DNA of 59,926 nt from Flavobacteriaceae bacterium (lineage in GTDB: Bacteria; Bacteroidota; Bacteroidia; Flavobacteriales; Flavobacteriaceae): contig JAKMDI010000003.1 in the NCBI GenBank assembly GCA_022428005.1, forward strand, positions 1 to 59,926, read 5' to 3'. This document shows, piece by piece, positions 54,801-59,873 of the stretch. The translations under genes and the position numbers were made by a program. The stretch's first letter is position 1, and each line of letters starts with the position of its first letter. Under the pieces are notes generated by a model. The model did no database searches. It saw only the letters and a program-made list of their open reading frames with translations, and was not told the origin of the DNA.

Positions 54801-57631
54801 TATATATTTTCTCTTATTAAGTGAAGAACTAAATCATTATCAACTGATTGAGTAGTGTATCCAAATGATCTAACTACGTCTCTCCAGGGTTGAAATACTA
54901 GTTGACCAAAATTTGAGGTATTTCCAACAGCCCATTCAGTAAGTGCAGGTCCTTTTGAAGTTGAATTATAAGAATTTTCAAATGCTATATTAAATAAACC
55001 TCGATTATTTTGTCTTGTAAGAATTACATTTGGTGTAATACTATCTTGATATTTTGTAAGAGTGTAATCTGCTTCAGAAGGTTTTCTGAATTCAACTTTT
55101 TTACCATTCCAAACCGAACTTATAACACACCCATTAGAGTCAACTGCAAAACCTTCCAAAGAATTGGGGCAGCTATCAAGATGATCCATAATTCCATCTT
55201 GATCATAATCAGTTTCTGAGAGGAGACAACCACTAACCAGAGAAATCTCCTGACTGTTAGAATTATCACAGTTATCATACTCATCGGCTACACCATCAGA
55301 GTCACTATCAGTGATACCATTGGCAGTAGATCTAATATAGCTGTATCCTCCTCCAACAATATTCTCATTCGTCCAACTTAAAAATTTTATTTGTATAAAA
55401 ATATTCTCAGAAATAAGTTTAAGCACAATATCCTTATTCAATGGAAATGTATTTCCATTATCAGAAATAATTTGATTAAAATCTTTAAAATCAAGTCTTG
55501 TAGGATTTTCAGTTATCGATCCATAAGCCCATTTGGTATTAGATGGGTTAGATGAGGTAGACTCATCAACCTCACTATTAAATAACCATCCCTTCAAAGC
55601 TCTGTTTAGAGTATTTGATACTGTTAAAGAATCACCAAAAGAATTATCTTCACCATATGTATAGTCATAGCGAATAAATTTAACGTTTGGCCCTGCCCAA
55701 ATTGTTGGTGCTACTTGTGAGGAACTACAACCATTTTCATCTACATTTTCACCCTCAGGAGATTCAGGACATATATCTTTTGGATTTGGAACTCCATCGT
55801 TATCATCATCTATTTGAGATTCTGAGCATCCTGAAGTAAATGCAGTGAGATTTTCATCTGTATTAGGACATTCATCTATTTCGTCAGGAACTCCATCGTT
55901 ATCTTGATCATTCTCGAAGGTTGGAGTTGTTCTACTGTATGAGAAACCTCCACCTTGACCACTTTTTTGCCAACTAAGGAAAGTAACATCAAAATAGATA
56001 TTTTCGCTTATAACGTGAACTACAAAAGTTTTCCCTGGAACTTCCCATGTTTGACCCTGAGCCCTTATTGCGTCTTTCCATGTCTGAAAATTTAGAGAGC
56101 TAACACTTTGGGTCTTAATACTCCCGAATGCCCACTCAGTATTAGCTGGACCTTCATACTCTCTGTTGTAATCATCATTGTAAACTGTATTAAATAACCC
56201 TTTGTTATTACCTCTTGCTATAATTAGATTTGGTAAGATACTATCTCGATTCTCCCCTAAATTAATGTCAGCATTATTTTCCTTTTTGAAAATAACATTC
56301 TTCCCTGTCCATATTTCAGCAGGAGCACATCCTCTGTCATCAACATTATCTGGAGAGGAAGAATTTGGACATTCATCTCTGTCATCAGGTACACCGTCTT
56401 GGTCATAATCACTTTCATTTAGCATACATCCTGTTGTATAGGAATAACCAGGAGGGGTATTATCGCAATGATCTTTTGAATTAGGCACTCCATCACCATC
56501 TAAATCATCAATTTCAGTGGGGGTTGAACGAGAATATGAAAAACCTCCACCCTGCCCATTTGAGGTCCAACTTTCAAATTTTATATCTAAATATATATTA
56601 TCATCAATTAGATGAAGAATTAAATCTCTATCTTTTTCAATATTTTGTATTATGGAATTACGTCCATCCTGCATAATATCTTTCCAAGACATAAATTTTA
56701 AATCAAAGACATTGTCATTTGAAATTTTACCAACAGCCCACTCTGTTCCTTCAGGTCCATTATCTGAAGTATTATATATCGTATCTGTTATTGCATTAAA
56801 AATACCATCATAAGATCTTCTAGTAATAATTATATTATCATTTATTTCATCCTGATTCTTGGCGTCATTCCAATCAGTAAAATTGTATTTAATAAATTTA
56901 ACCCTTGGACCAATCCAAAAAACTGGTTTAATTTGACTCCCTGAACACCCTTGATCATCAACGCTTTCGCCATCAGCAGTCTCGGGACAGATATCCGAGT
57001 CATCAAAAACTCCATCTCCATCCGAATCAGTCTGTGTCAAAGAACACCCATTTGTATATGCTATTTCATCTGATGGAGTATTGGGACATTCATCTAAACT
57101 ATCTGGGACACCGTCGGAATCTTCATCTAAAATATTTTCAGGAGTAGATCTTGAATATTTAAAGCCTCCGCCTTTACCTAGAGATGTCCATTCTAATAGT
57201 GTTAAGTCGAAATAGATATTGTGAGATTTTAAATGAACAACAAATGTCTTTCCAATTTGCTCATTCATTTTTTGACCATTAGATCTCCACAAAGTTTTCC
57301 AGTTCTTAAAGTCTAATTCTGTTACATCATTTGAGGTTTTTAGAGCCCATTGGGTCTCTTTAGGTCCCTCTTGTCCACCAGAATTGTATGAACTCTCTAA
57401 AGCAATATTAAAAAGTCCATTAGAGTTTTTACGAGTAAATATTACATCAACAGTAATACTATCTTGATTCTCGGTAAGAGAAAAATCAGCATAATCATTT
57501 TTTTCGAAAATTACTTGGGGCCCATTCCATATAGTTCGAGTTACCTGATCGCTTTCTTGAGCATGGGATATGCTTAATGTATTAATAAATATAGTAAATA
57601 ATAAATATTTAATGTTTAAATCTGGGGGCAT
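42533..57631 (-). CDS. Giant secreted repeat protein, 21 units, T9SS type B substrate
   Basis: This 5032-aa protein has a signal peptide (FTIFINTLSISHA, cleavage near residue 24). From residue about 30 to 4657 there are 21 tandem units of roughly 190-217 aa. Each has a first part with conserved blocks (W-x-G-xx-V-x-F-x-K; NQDS; LTRxxxRGLFN; TEWAxG; VVHL; NIYFDIKFLSW; GGGFSYIRSTP). Two calcium-binding thrombospondin type 3-like repeats (DSDGDGVPDxxDxCPNTPxG...GC) follow. Unit 17 carries a LamG-like insertion. A TSP3-only tail (about 4720-4935) and a type B sorting domain (4945-5032) complete it. It should be exported by T9SS and displayed as a long, calcium-stiffened, disulfide-bearing fibre, like SprB-type adhesins. 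The unit's first domain is not one I can name. The gene is visibly more AT-rich than the sulfatase region. Confidence 0.95.
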   Translation of the reverse strand: MPPDLNIKYLLFTIFINTLSISHAQESDQVTRTIWNGPQVIFEKNDYADFSLTENQDSITVDVIFTRKNSNGLFNIALESSYNSGGQEGPKETQWALKTSNDVTELDFKNWKTLWRSNGQKMNEQIGKTFVVHLKSHNIYFDLTLLEWTSLGKGGGFKYSRSTPENILDEDSDGVPDSLDECPNTPSDEIAYTNGCSLTQTDSDGDGVFDDSDICPETADGESVDDQGCSGSQIKPVFWIGPRVKFIKYNFTDWNDAKNQDEINDNIIITRRSYDGIFNAITDTIYNTSDNGPEGTEWAVGKISNDNVFDLKFMSWKDIMQDGRNSIIQNIEKDRDLILHLIDDNIYLDIKFESWTSNGQGGGFSYSRSTPTEIDDLDGDGVPNSKDHCDNTPPGYSYTTGCMLNESDYDQDGVPDDRDECPNSSSPDNVDDRGCAPAEIWTGKNVIFKKENNADINLGENRDSILPNLIIARGNNKGLFNTVYNDDYNREYEGPANTEWAFGSIKTQSVSSLNFQTWKDAIRAQGQTWEVPGKTFVVHVISENIYFDVTFLSWQKSGQGGGFSYSRTTPTFENDQDNDGVPDEIDECPNTDENLTAFTSGCSESQIDDDNDGVPNPKDICPESPEGENVDENGCSSSQVAPTIWAGPNVKFIRYDYTYGEDNSFGDSLTVSNTLNRALKGWLFNSEVDESTSSNPSNTKWAYGSITENPTRLDFKDFNQIISDNGNTFPLNKDIVLKLISENIFIQIKFLSWTNENIVGGGYSYIRSTANGITDSDSDGVADEYDNCDNSNSQEISLVSGCLLSETDYDQDGIMDHLDSCPNSLEGFAVDSNGCVISSVWNGKKVEFRKPSEADYTLTKYQDSITPNVILTRQNNRGLFNIAFENSYNSTSKGPALTEWAVGNTSNFGQLVFQPWRDVVRSFGYTTQSVDNDLVLHLIRENIYIDIKITQWQAKGSGGFKYIRSTPNNLDTDIDNDGVDDSVDDCICPSDTASSSTSSLCLDEESMSNVFGCSVLIYEDSDNDGVTDNLDLCPDTPEGESVDQDGCSESQDKPIFWTGPKRYFLKENNADHNNTENQDYLTDNVILTRQSNRGLFNIAKESSYGSTIGTKWAPGKISDGISQLNFNSWHNTMRSFGKTYQAVGNDMVLHLEEDNIYVDIKFLNWTTGRNDHDGTGGGFSYIRSTVSGTLDTDNDGIADDYDDCLNTIVNTEVDYFGCSADQLDTDSDGVSDLNDKCPYTPSNTNVNSQGCSFDQIPITIWNGKKVRFTKEPKSDGTLINNQDSITESLTLARLSNRGLFNPVFENEYDTSQRDSPVNTEWAFGTLDQIYNFGSIDPEALEFKSWRDAVRAVGQTYESVGKTFVVHIIDENIYFELTFEQWTRSNQGGGFSYIRSTPSEIDDQDGDGVADDIDLCPDTPSGEIANTRGCSEKQIDTDQDGIPDFEDLCPFTRNGSIVDEYGCSENEDKAEIWKGTKVLFQKFKGQVESNRESYDSITRFLWFARGDQNGLYNRARQLKYNQEYGGPYDTEWALGNTSMLFDPNTGKEDLTRLSFANMEDIFALNGGSNNQNILEKDYVVHVKSTNIYFDIRLLSYSVGGGFSYERSTPNNQIDSDGDGVSDKIDQCSDTISGTIAFVNGCLLSELDRDNDGVMDDIDLCPNTPSGETVTSYGCLPPILWTGPMVKFSKDDYADYNDEKNQDFIYKDISITRKENRGLYNFAQENEYERSSRFSPVGTSWAVGKIEDGIENLDFKSWRDAVRSVGQTYQLVDHNFVMRIDDKNIYIDFKFLNWTRSNKGGGYSYIRSTPNDITDTDKDGVSDELDQCPNTQDGVIANTRGCSIYQQDDDGDGVIDSLDYCPDTRQGLEVNDYGCAADQNSPMIWKGKKVYFEKPAGADWNLSQNKDSIYSGLTLTRGDNRGLFNIQQENQYNTSLNGPKDTEWAAGSINDDLTSLNFTNWKQAMENEGYRASNLPGKKFVVHQLSTNLFFEIEFEKWVNGHDNLTGGFSYYRTTSEELEDDDSDGVANDYDQCPDTPSYITVSVNGCEIENLDSDNDGVYNESDLCPQTTSGEEVDEDGCSSPILWTGPKVIFVKKDMVDWTKPENQDKLTDNYIFTRQNNRGLFNIAQETQYNSSSHAEGPLNTRWAYGDIEYIDQLNFMTWRDLMRSNGEMQDGVGKNMVVHLVQENIYLEIKFLSWRSGREGDMDGGFSYIRSTPNDILDDDYDGVANDKDICPDSEEGGISFVNGCTADENDEDRDGILDLIDECESTPFGASVDQTGCVTKTLWTGPNILFVKDDYSDWKLKSNYDSIVGNVFFTRQDKRGIFNYAQENSYNNDNPKDTEWALGSISEGIENLEFKKWKEIFRGDNSNHRNGEFVGKSLVVHLISSDIYFDLKFLSWSQGRNGGTGGGGFSYIRSTPLGYDDDDIDGVSNDIDECPNTPYGHMVYPNGCSPFVTDRDSDGVMDYLDECPSTPENLGVNNKGCPADILWTGPKVIFEKKDNANFSLAENQDKIIDEVLITRGDKQGLFNSFSETSYNRSNNSSPEDTRWAVGKIEDGIENLTFQSWRDAIRTTGSTHQVADGDKNFVMKIVSKNIFIDVKFLSWTKGNAQQGVSGGFSYERSTPYYENDQDKDGVPDSLDLCPDTPDEQTSYIDGCSIYQRDKDEDGVSDFLDLCDNTPLGDEVDENGCSSNQLIAQIWKGPKVLFKKVNFSDWRKSIHQDSLTSNYILTRDFRWEIFNIKQETKYNSSSRTPKNTLWAEGTTNDNLNELDFKPFRDVFGLDKDLVLFLQDDNIYLDIKFLSYKNNEQGGELSYLRSTPNDISDFDMDGVADEVDNCDNLNINTPVSVNGCLYSEMDNDNDGVNDDKDFCPDSEEGSSVDPNGCNYIIWNGPEIVFKKLPNADTNLVANTDLIIDGVSITRGDNRGLYNSSVENSYDSNNEGPAGTLWAFGKTSDGIGNLTFMTWRDAARYNGKKTSDLPNQDMVVWLTDHNIYFDLKFLTWDSGRVKTGGGFSYVRRTDEQILDSDNDGVPDLLDECSNTPSGTTVLQNGCPVGSNDSDNDGVSDNIDLCPNTPAIEAVDEYGCSTSQKSPILWTGKKILFEKKDHADFNLSINQDSLTSNVILTRKSNRGLFNIAQESSYGSTVDTEWAIGSIENDNINDLQFRPWKDTFRSLGKTHENVGRTFVMHMISDNIYVDIKLLHWTKSNAGGGFAYERGTPTDIDDQDKDGVPDSIDQCPNTPLDQISNSQGCATSQTDSDGDGVNDLDDLCPETAQGDSVDDKGCTTDQDPIILWTGKKVKFIKRDGADWLNEVNQDSLTPNVIFTRQDKRGLFNIAKESSYGSTIGTRWAVGSLDQMRTSSGIDPSKLNFRSWKDAMRSLGATYEATDRDMVVHLQDDNIFFEIKFLSWSRGNQGGMGGFSYIRTTPNEINDSDYDGVDDSVDNCICEIDPNYIESHESSNNYYDFQTPVVPNSTDISSNGLVIHLNSLDQNSYPGNGNTWYDLSGNENNFTIVGTPTYEISNGFKFEGDQKSKYFYLKDFDHPAEKYTDEYYIKTEVNNLGAFKAYNLQGNDNQSLLLGTENIKIFSRASIGNNNSLDTGINLNGSDGWHHLVRTSDRTSGKEEVFIDGKLVFSGKLNAGVSILPGGTMIIGNEMDDTFNPPSQTGGLSNSNAFDGYIPIYRLYSRVLTEQEILNNYNSIIEYPVVVSKNIERSESVSNSYVLDIELNEPIYGGSSSSSETLSNQDFNLSISGGSLSLVSTSPTVIDHDSNSVKLGLEIDGLPSGDEILIVTPSENSIYDSQGNAYSYVITFEIPESDPIDDTDTSSNTTDTSSNTIEYCDPEITYLVTGCKEEDMDNDFDGVPDLTDYCPDTPSGETVDENGCSASQNSPTLWLGKKVIFRKYDSVDWTLSENQDSLTSNVILTRQNKRGLFNIAKESSYGSTQDTEWSYGSIDDGNPVLNTYRSWKDIMRQNGQIHTALDRPMILHLITDNIYIDITFNQWTSGGMGGGLEYIRSTPQNIDDADSDGVDDSVDKCGNTPADITALVNGCDPADSDQDQDGVLDIFDNCPNTPVGYQVDDSGCPARQLWTGPKVIYKRDRTASWENDKDSLTVVTEFTRSSSGSNLLFNSIFETSYNSRIGAPIYSKWALGKISQISSLDFKSLSSIRSELGSNNKDLIGKDMVVHLESENIFFEIKFTSFSDSNYSFSYERSTPLNIEDDDNDGVDNSFDQCPYTPEDEMAFVNGCSENQKDQDQDGVIDLYDLCEDTPLGESVDENGCSDSQVKPKFWLGPNIEFSKDHNVDWTLPKHQDSLTSNVILTRQNRRGLFNIAKESSYGSTIDTKWAIGSLTSSTLINELEFMSWRDAMRSDGRRTNESVGINFIVHLETDNVYLNLKFLEWGKSSNGLVRYIRSTPSDIQDDDGDGIANEVDNCPNTPEGEIANSKGCSKSQFDDDNDGVVNGLDLCPDTTEGVEVDENGCDETQVPPEIWSGKKVRFRKLIFSDWTKEENHDSLTSEVELARSTSGIFNISKEQSFNNQSGETYGVEWAEGNLEDNNPLLLEYTSWNNLFGSDANIKASLSKKFIGHLKEENIYFELYFEDWSLGYMGGGYTYVRTTPTNIEDSDSDGVADEIDNCEDSSSGVIVFTNGCSEDQEIEILIQEVKDLGLDLVIATSSDTVINVNDIEEDQDNNDTSQSGNNNQTDNSGLTNNSSQTEIEDFDLDGIPDNIDRDNDNDGFNDKIETICGTNPLDSSDFPPDSDGDNIIDCLDRDIDNDGVINKEDAFPEDSSEYLDTDGDGIGNNADQDDDGDGYSDDHEIECDSDPLRDYKRPRDYDKDLIPDCLDNDDDNDGCIDEEDVFPFNKNECLDSDGDGIGDNSDLDADNDGVIDSFDDFPLDPNESRDSDGDGIGDNADQDDNNDGFPEEPIFNANGEEVIPLFVSELLTPNTPGEESTWKIINIDKYTTANVKVYDGSGLIVYESWSYKNDWGGTNKNGQPLKSGPYYYIIDRGDETTVMEGWLYIFN
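42830..43480 (-). repeat. C-terminal TSP3-only tract of the giant gene
   Basis: Residues about 4720-4935 consist of tandem Asp-rich loops (DLDGIPDNIDRDNDNDGF, DSDGDGIGDNADQDDDGDGY and similar) with few cysteines, different from the paired TSP3 of the 21 units. It probably forms a calcium-bound rigid stalk between the units and the sorting domain. A Ser/Asn/Thr-rich linker (about 4690-4720) precedes it. Confidence 0.85.
43660..57540 (-). repeat. Tandem array of 21 coding units
   Basis: Unit starts, taken as the conserved W-x-G codons, fall near 57529, 56917, 56311, 55699, 55111, 54460, 53850, 53215, 52593, 51985, 51373, 50764, 50155, 49525, 48955, 48335, 47735, 45940, 45348, 44735 and 44137. 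Spacing is about 570-650 nt except for the 1.8-kb step containing the LamG insertion. Units are alike as protein but clearly diverged as DNA. The lipoprotein gene upstream adds another unit in almost the same spacing. Confidence 0.9.
46110..47280 (-). other. LamG-like and Ig-like insertion inside unit 17
   Basis: Residues about 3450-3840 interrupt the TSP3 pair of unit 17. The first part (LVIHLNSLDQNSYPGNG, TWYDLSGNENNFTIVG, WHHLVRTSDRTSGKEEVFID, then FDGYIPIYRLYSRVLTEQEI) is a LamG/concanavalin-type carbohydrate-binding fold. The second (YVLDIELNEPIYGG to VTPSENSIYDSQGNAYSYVI) resembles SbsA/Big-type Ig-like domains. A DTSSNTTDTSSNT linker closes it before the TSP3 resumes (EYCDPEITYLVTGC). 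Confidence 0.85.
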
Positions 57632-58209
57632 CCAAAAATATTAGACAATTGATTATTCGGGGAGTTTGGACATTGATCAACCTGGTTTGAAACACCATCT
57701 TTATCATCATCTGATAAATCATTGGGTGTGGATCTGATATATGAAAGAGCACCCGGATCATTAGTTCCTCCCCCACCCCAATATTTCATTATAATCGAGA
57801 AGTAAATGTCATCAGTGATAAGATGAACTACTAATTCTTGATCCAGATAATCTGTGGGTGAACCATCTACTGCATCTATCCAGCTTGAAAAGGTAAGATT
57901 ATCTATATTATCAATACTACCAAGAGCCCATTCGGTGTCAGATGGACCTCCAGTATCGTTTTTGTAAGAGTTTTCTTTTTTTATGTTAAAAATAGCTTTT
58001 TTGTTTGCTCGAGTTAAAATAACATTTGGAGTTATTGAATCTTGGAATTGTTTTGAGGTCCAATCATCATTACTAGTCTTACTAAATTCAACCATTACAC
58101 CTTTCCAAATATTTTCAGGAACATCCGATGAACTATCATCTCCGGACTTTGAACAATAAGACAGAATTGAAAAAAAAAGTACTAAAAAAATGTTAGTTGA
58201 GTATTTCAT
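57616..58209 (-). CDS. Single-unit lipoprotein homologous to the giant protein's repeat
   Basis: This 197-aa protein has a lipoprotein signal (MKYSTNIFLVLFFSILSYC, Cys19) followed by one complete copy of the unit found 21 times downstream: IWKGVMVEFSK, FQDSITPNVILTRANK, TEWALGSI, ELVVHLITDDIYFSI and LSYIRSTPNDLS. A single TSP3 repeat (DKDGVSNQVDQCPNSP) ends in FGCPQI. The reading frame overlaps the giant gene by 16 nt. The giant's ATG lies inside the codons for the final Gly-Cys. It leads the three-gene operon. The distance to the first unit of the giant (about 575 nt) is one unit length. It could be a surface-anchored partner, a regulator of the fibre, or the ancestral unit from which the giant arose. 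Confidence 0.92.
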   Translation of the reverse strand: MKYSTNIFLVLFFSILSYCSKSGDDSSSDVPENIWKGVMVEFSKTSNDDWTSKQFQDSITPNVILTRANKKAIFNIKKENSYKNDTGGPSDTEWALGSIDNIDNLTFSSWIDAVDGSPTDYLDQELVVHLITDDIYFSIIMKYWGGGGTNDPGALSYIRSTPNDLSDDDKDGVSNQVDQCPNSPNNQLSNIFGCPQI

Positions 58210-58348
58210 GTTGAAATTATTTAAAAGAAATTTTTGAAATTGATATTTTGTTCTAAAAATGTATATAATATAATTAATATTGAACTGATTCAGAATAAAT
58301 TATTTTGATTTTCTTTGATTAATGAAACAAATATTACATATTTAACAC
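58210..58348. promoter_or_regulatory. Divergent promoter region of the giant-protein operon and the AraC gene
   Basis: 139 nt separate the divergent starts. The stretch is extremely AT-rich. On the plus strand TTTG at about 58314 and a TACATATTTA string about 20 nt later could be a -33/-7 pair for the regulator gene. On the minus strand only loose TAnnTTT matches are visible (TACATTTTT, near 58250-58260). No clear dyad operator can be seen. Regulation of the operon by the adjacent AraC-type protein is inferred from divergent placement. Confidence 0.4.
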
Positions 58349-59440
58349 ATGACTCTTGATGTAATTTCCCTTTTTGTTAGCCTTCTATGTTTCCTTATCT
58401 TAATAATTATAATTGGTTCATTTAAGTTCAATAAAAGCATTAACATACCATTTGTCATAATCATCTTCTTTGTTGGAATTCAAAGATTTCAGAGCTCTAT
58501 GTCGAATCTTAATTTACTTGAATCAATATCTCCTTTTGAAAAATTTCCTTTTTATGCGTTATTTTTTATACCGTTATTCTTATTCTTTTTTAAAGAATCA
58601 ATTAATGAAAAAAGAACCTCATTAAGAGACCTTAGTCACCTTTTACCGCCAGTTGTTTTAATCTTGTTAAAAAAGGGTGGTATGATAACAGATGAAATAA
58701 GTAGAGTTGTATTTTTTCTGTATTCATTATTTTATTGGGTAATAATTCTAAAAGAGATTATAAAGTATTACAGAACCACCTTAATGAAATACTTTTTTAA
58801 TAAGATAAATTTTAAATGGTTAATTCTAATTTTTTCAAATGTTAGCCTTTTAATGTTTTTTTTAAGTTATATCGTTTTCTATTGGGATATAAATAAATCT
58901 GATATTTCTCTATTAAACTTTTATAGGGGAAGCTCAATTTTGTGGATTATTGCTTTATTATATTTATTTTATAATCCGGTAATTATTTATGGTAGAAATT
59001 ATTTGCTAAATCAGCTGTCAATTAAAACAAAACTATACGATTCATGGAGTTATAAATCGTTAAATAAAATAGATAGTAAAGATCTGGGTTTATACAAAAA
59101 ATTAAAAACAAAAATACCAGAGCTAATATACATGACTAAACTACTTGAAAAAGACTTGAGATTTTTACAGACTAAACTTAAAGATTCAAAAACATTATCT
59201 AATAAACTGAATATTCCCAACTCACATTTAAAAGTGCTTTTCAAATATCATTGTAAACTCTCACTCCATGAATATTCTAATTTGCTTAAAGTTTATCATT
59301 CCATAGAGATAATAAGACAGGGTTTTTTAAAAAATCAAACCATAGAATCTTTGGCAGAAAAATGTTTTTTTGATTCAAGAATAACATTTTACAACAATTT
59401 TAAAAAGTTCACTGGAGTAAGTCCTTCTGAATTCTCTTAA
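58349..59440 (+). CDS. Membrane-anchored AraC-family transcriptional regulator
   Basis: This 363-aa protein has about six or seven hydrophobic helices in residues 1-215 (VISLFVSLLCFLILIIIIGS, FYALFFIPLFLFFF, WLILIFSNVSLLMFFLSYIVF, ILWIIALLYLFYNPVIIYG). A linker and a C-terminal AraC DNA-binding domain follow: LSNKLNIPNSHLKVLFKYH, then YSNLLKVYHSIEIIRQGFL, TIESLAEKCFFDSRITFYNN and FKKFTGVSPSEFS. This is the layout of membrane-bound AraC-type regulators of Bacteroidota, in which a membrane sensor part is fused to the regulator. It is divergent from the lipoprotein/giant/PorP operon and is the obvious candidate to control it. The C-terminus is complete. Confidence 0.9.
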   Translation: MTLDVISLFVSLLCFLILIIIIGSFKFNKSINIPFVIIIFFVGIQRFQSSMSNLNLLESISPFEKFPFYALFFIPLFLFFFKESINEKRTSLRDLSHLLPPVVLILLKKGGMITDEISRVVFFLYSLFYWVIILKEIIKYYRTTLMKYFFNKINFKWLILIFSNVSLLMFFLSYIVFYWDINKSDISLLNFYRGSSILWIIALLYLFYNPVIIYGRNYLLNQLSIKTKLYDSWSYKSLNKIDSKDLGLYKKLKTKIPELIYMTKLLEKDLRFLQTKLKDSKTLSNKLNIPNSHLKVLFKYHCKLSLHEYSNLLKVYHSIEIIRQGFLKNQTIESLAEKCFFDSRITFYNNFKKFTGVSPSEFS

Positions 59441-59446
59441 GAAAGT

Positions 59447-59542
59447 TTATACTCTAAAAACAATACTCATCCCCACAACATATTGGTCATATTCTTCTTT
59501 AGAAACCATACCCTCATTTTTCATGGTTAGAGTATTTATGTT
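59447..59542 (-). pseudogene. 3' remnant of an outer-membrane protein gene
   Basis: The minus strand reads NINTLTMKNEGMVSKEEYDQ, then YVVGMSIVFRV and a stop at 59447-59449. An in-frame TAG precedes this at 59543-59545. The alternating hydrophobic end YVVGMSIVF with terminal aromatic is the signature of the last strand of an outer-membrane barrel. No upstream part of such a gene exists here, so only the last about 32 codons remain. It converges on the AraC gene, 6 nt away. It marks the right breakpoint of the giant-protein locus, matching the nhaD remnant on the left. Confidence 0.55.
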
Positions 59543-59739
59543 CTAAAGATATTGATTTATTGCACTTTACAAGTTGGTCTTATGATAGTTTTTTTTATTT
59601 CAGGGAAAATTCAGTTATATTTTAATAAAATTTATATTGCTAAATCAACTATTAAACTAGAGGATAATTACAAGAGAATCTTCTTTGGAATACAATTCCT
59701 TCTTTTTCAGATAATTCGGTTTATAGAAGATACTCATCG

Positions 59740-59808
59740 GTTGTTCTTATTTAGAACCCATAAAGATACAAAATGAACCAATAAGTTGTTCTTTATGTTG
59801 TTCTTTTT
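59740..59808 (+). repeat. Three GTTGTTCTT-type repeats with a GTTCT/AGAAC dyad
   Basis: GTTGTTCTTAT occurs at 59740-59750, and two head-to-tail 12-mers GTTGTTCTTTAT and GTTGTTCTTTTT at 59785-59796 and 59797-59808. A perfect 15-nt dyad GTTCT-TATTT-AGAAC lies at 59743-59757, and AAATAAGAACATAA at 59811-59824 can pair with the second 12-mer. The stretch has no convincing gene. It may be a binding-site cluster or part of the integration boundary next to tRNA-Phe. Confidence 0.4.
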
Positions 59809-59822
59809 TCAAATAAGAACAT

Positions 59823-59866
59823 AAAAAAAACCTCTAACTTATTTATTTAAAATGTGTTAGAGAGTT
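59823..59866 (-). terminator. Terminator downstream of tRNA-Phe
   Basis: CTCTAAC (59832-59838) pairs with GTTAGAG (59856-59862). On the minus strand the stem is followed by eight U, and on the plus strand by six, so it can work in both directions. It lies 12 nt after the mature tRNA end. Confidence 0.7.
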
Positions 59867-59873
59867 TTTTAAG

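Noticed and set aside
42830-57540. Regularly spaced DNA repeats that might suggest a CRISPR array
   Set aside because: The repeats are in frame within one long ORF, about 600 nt apart, degenerate at third positions, and encode TSP3 calcium loops.
59552-59776. 74-aa plus-strand ORF with hydrophobic stretches near the right end
   Set aside because: It needs a TTG start without a ribosome binding site, has no recognisable motif, and lies in AT-rich DNA where such frames occur by chance.
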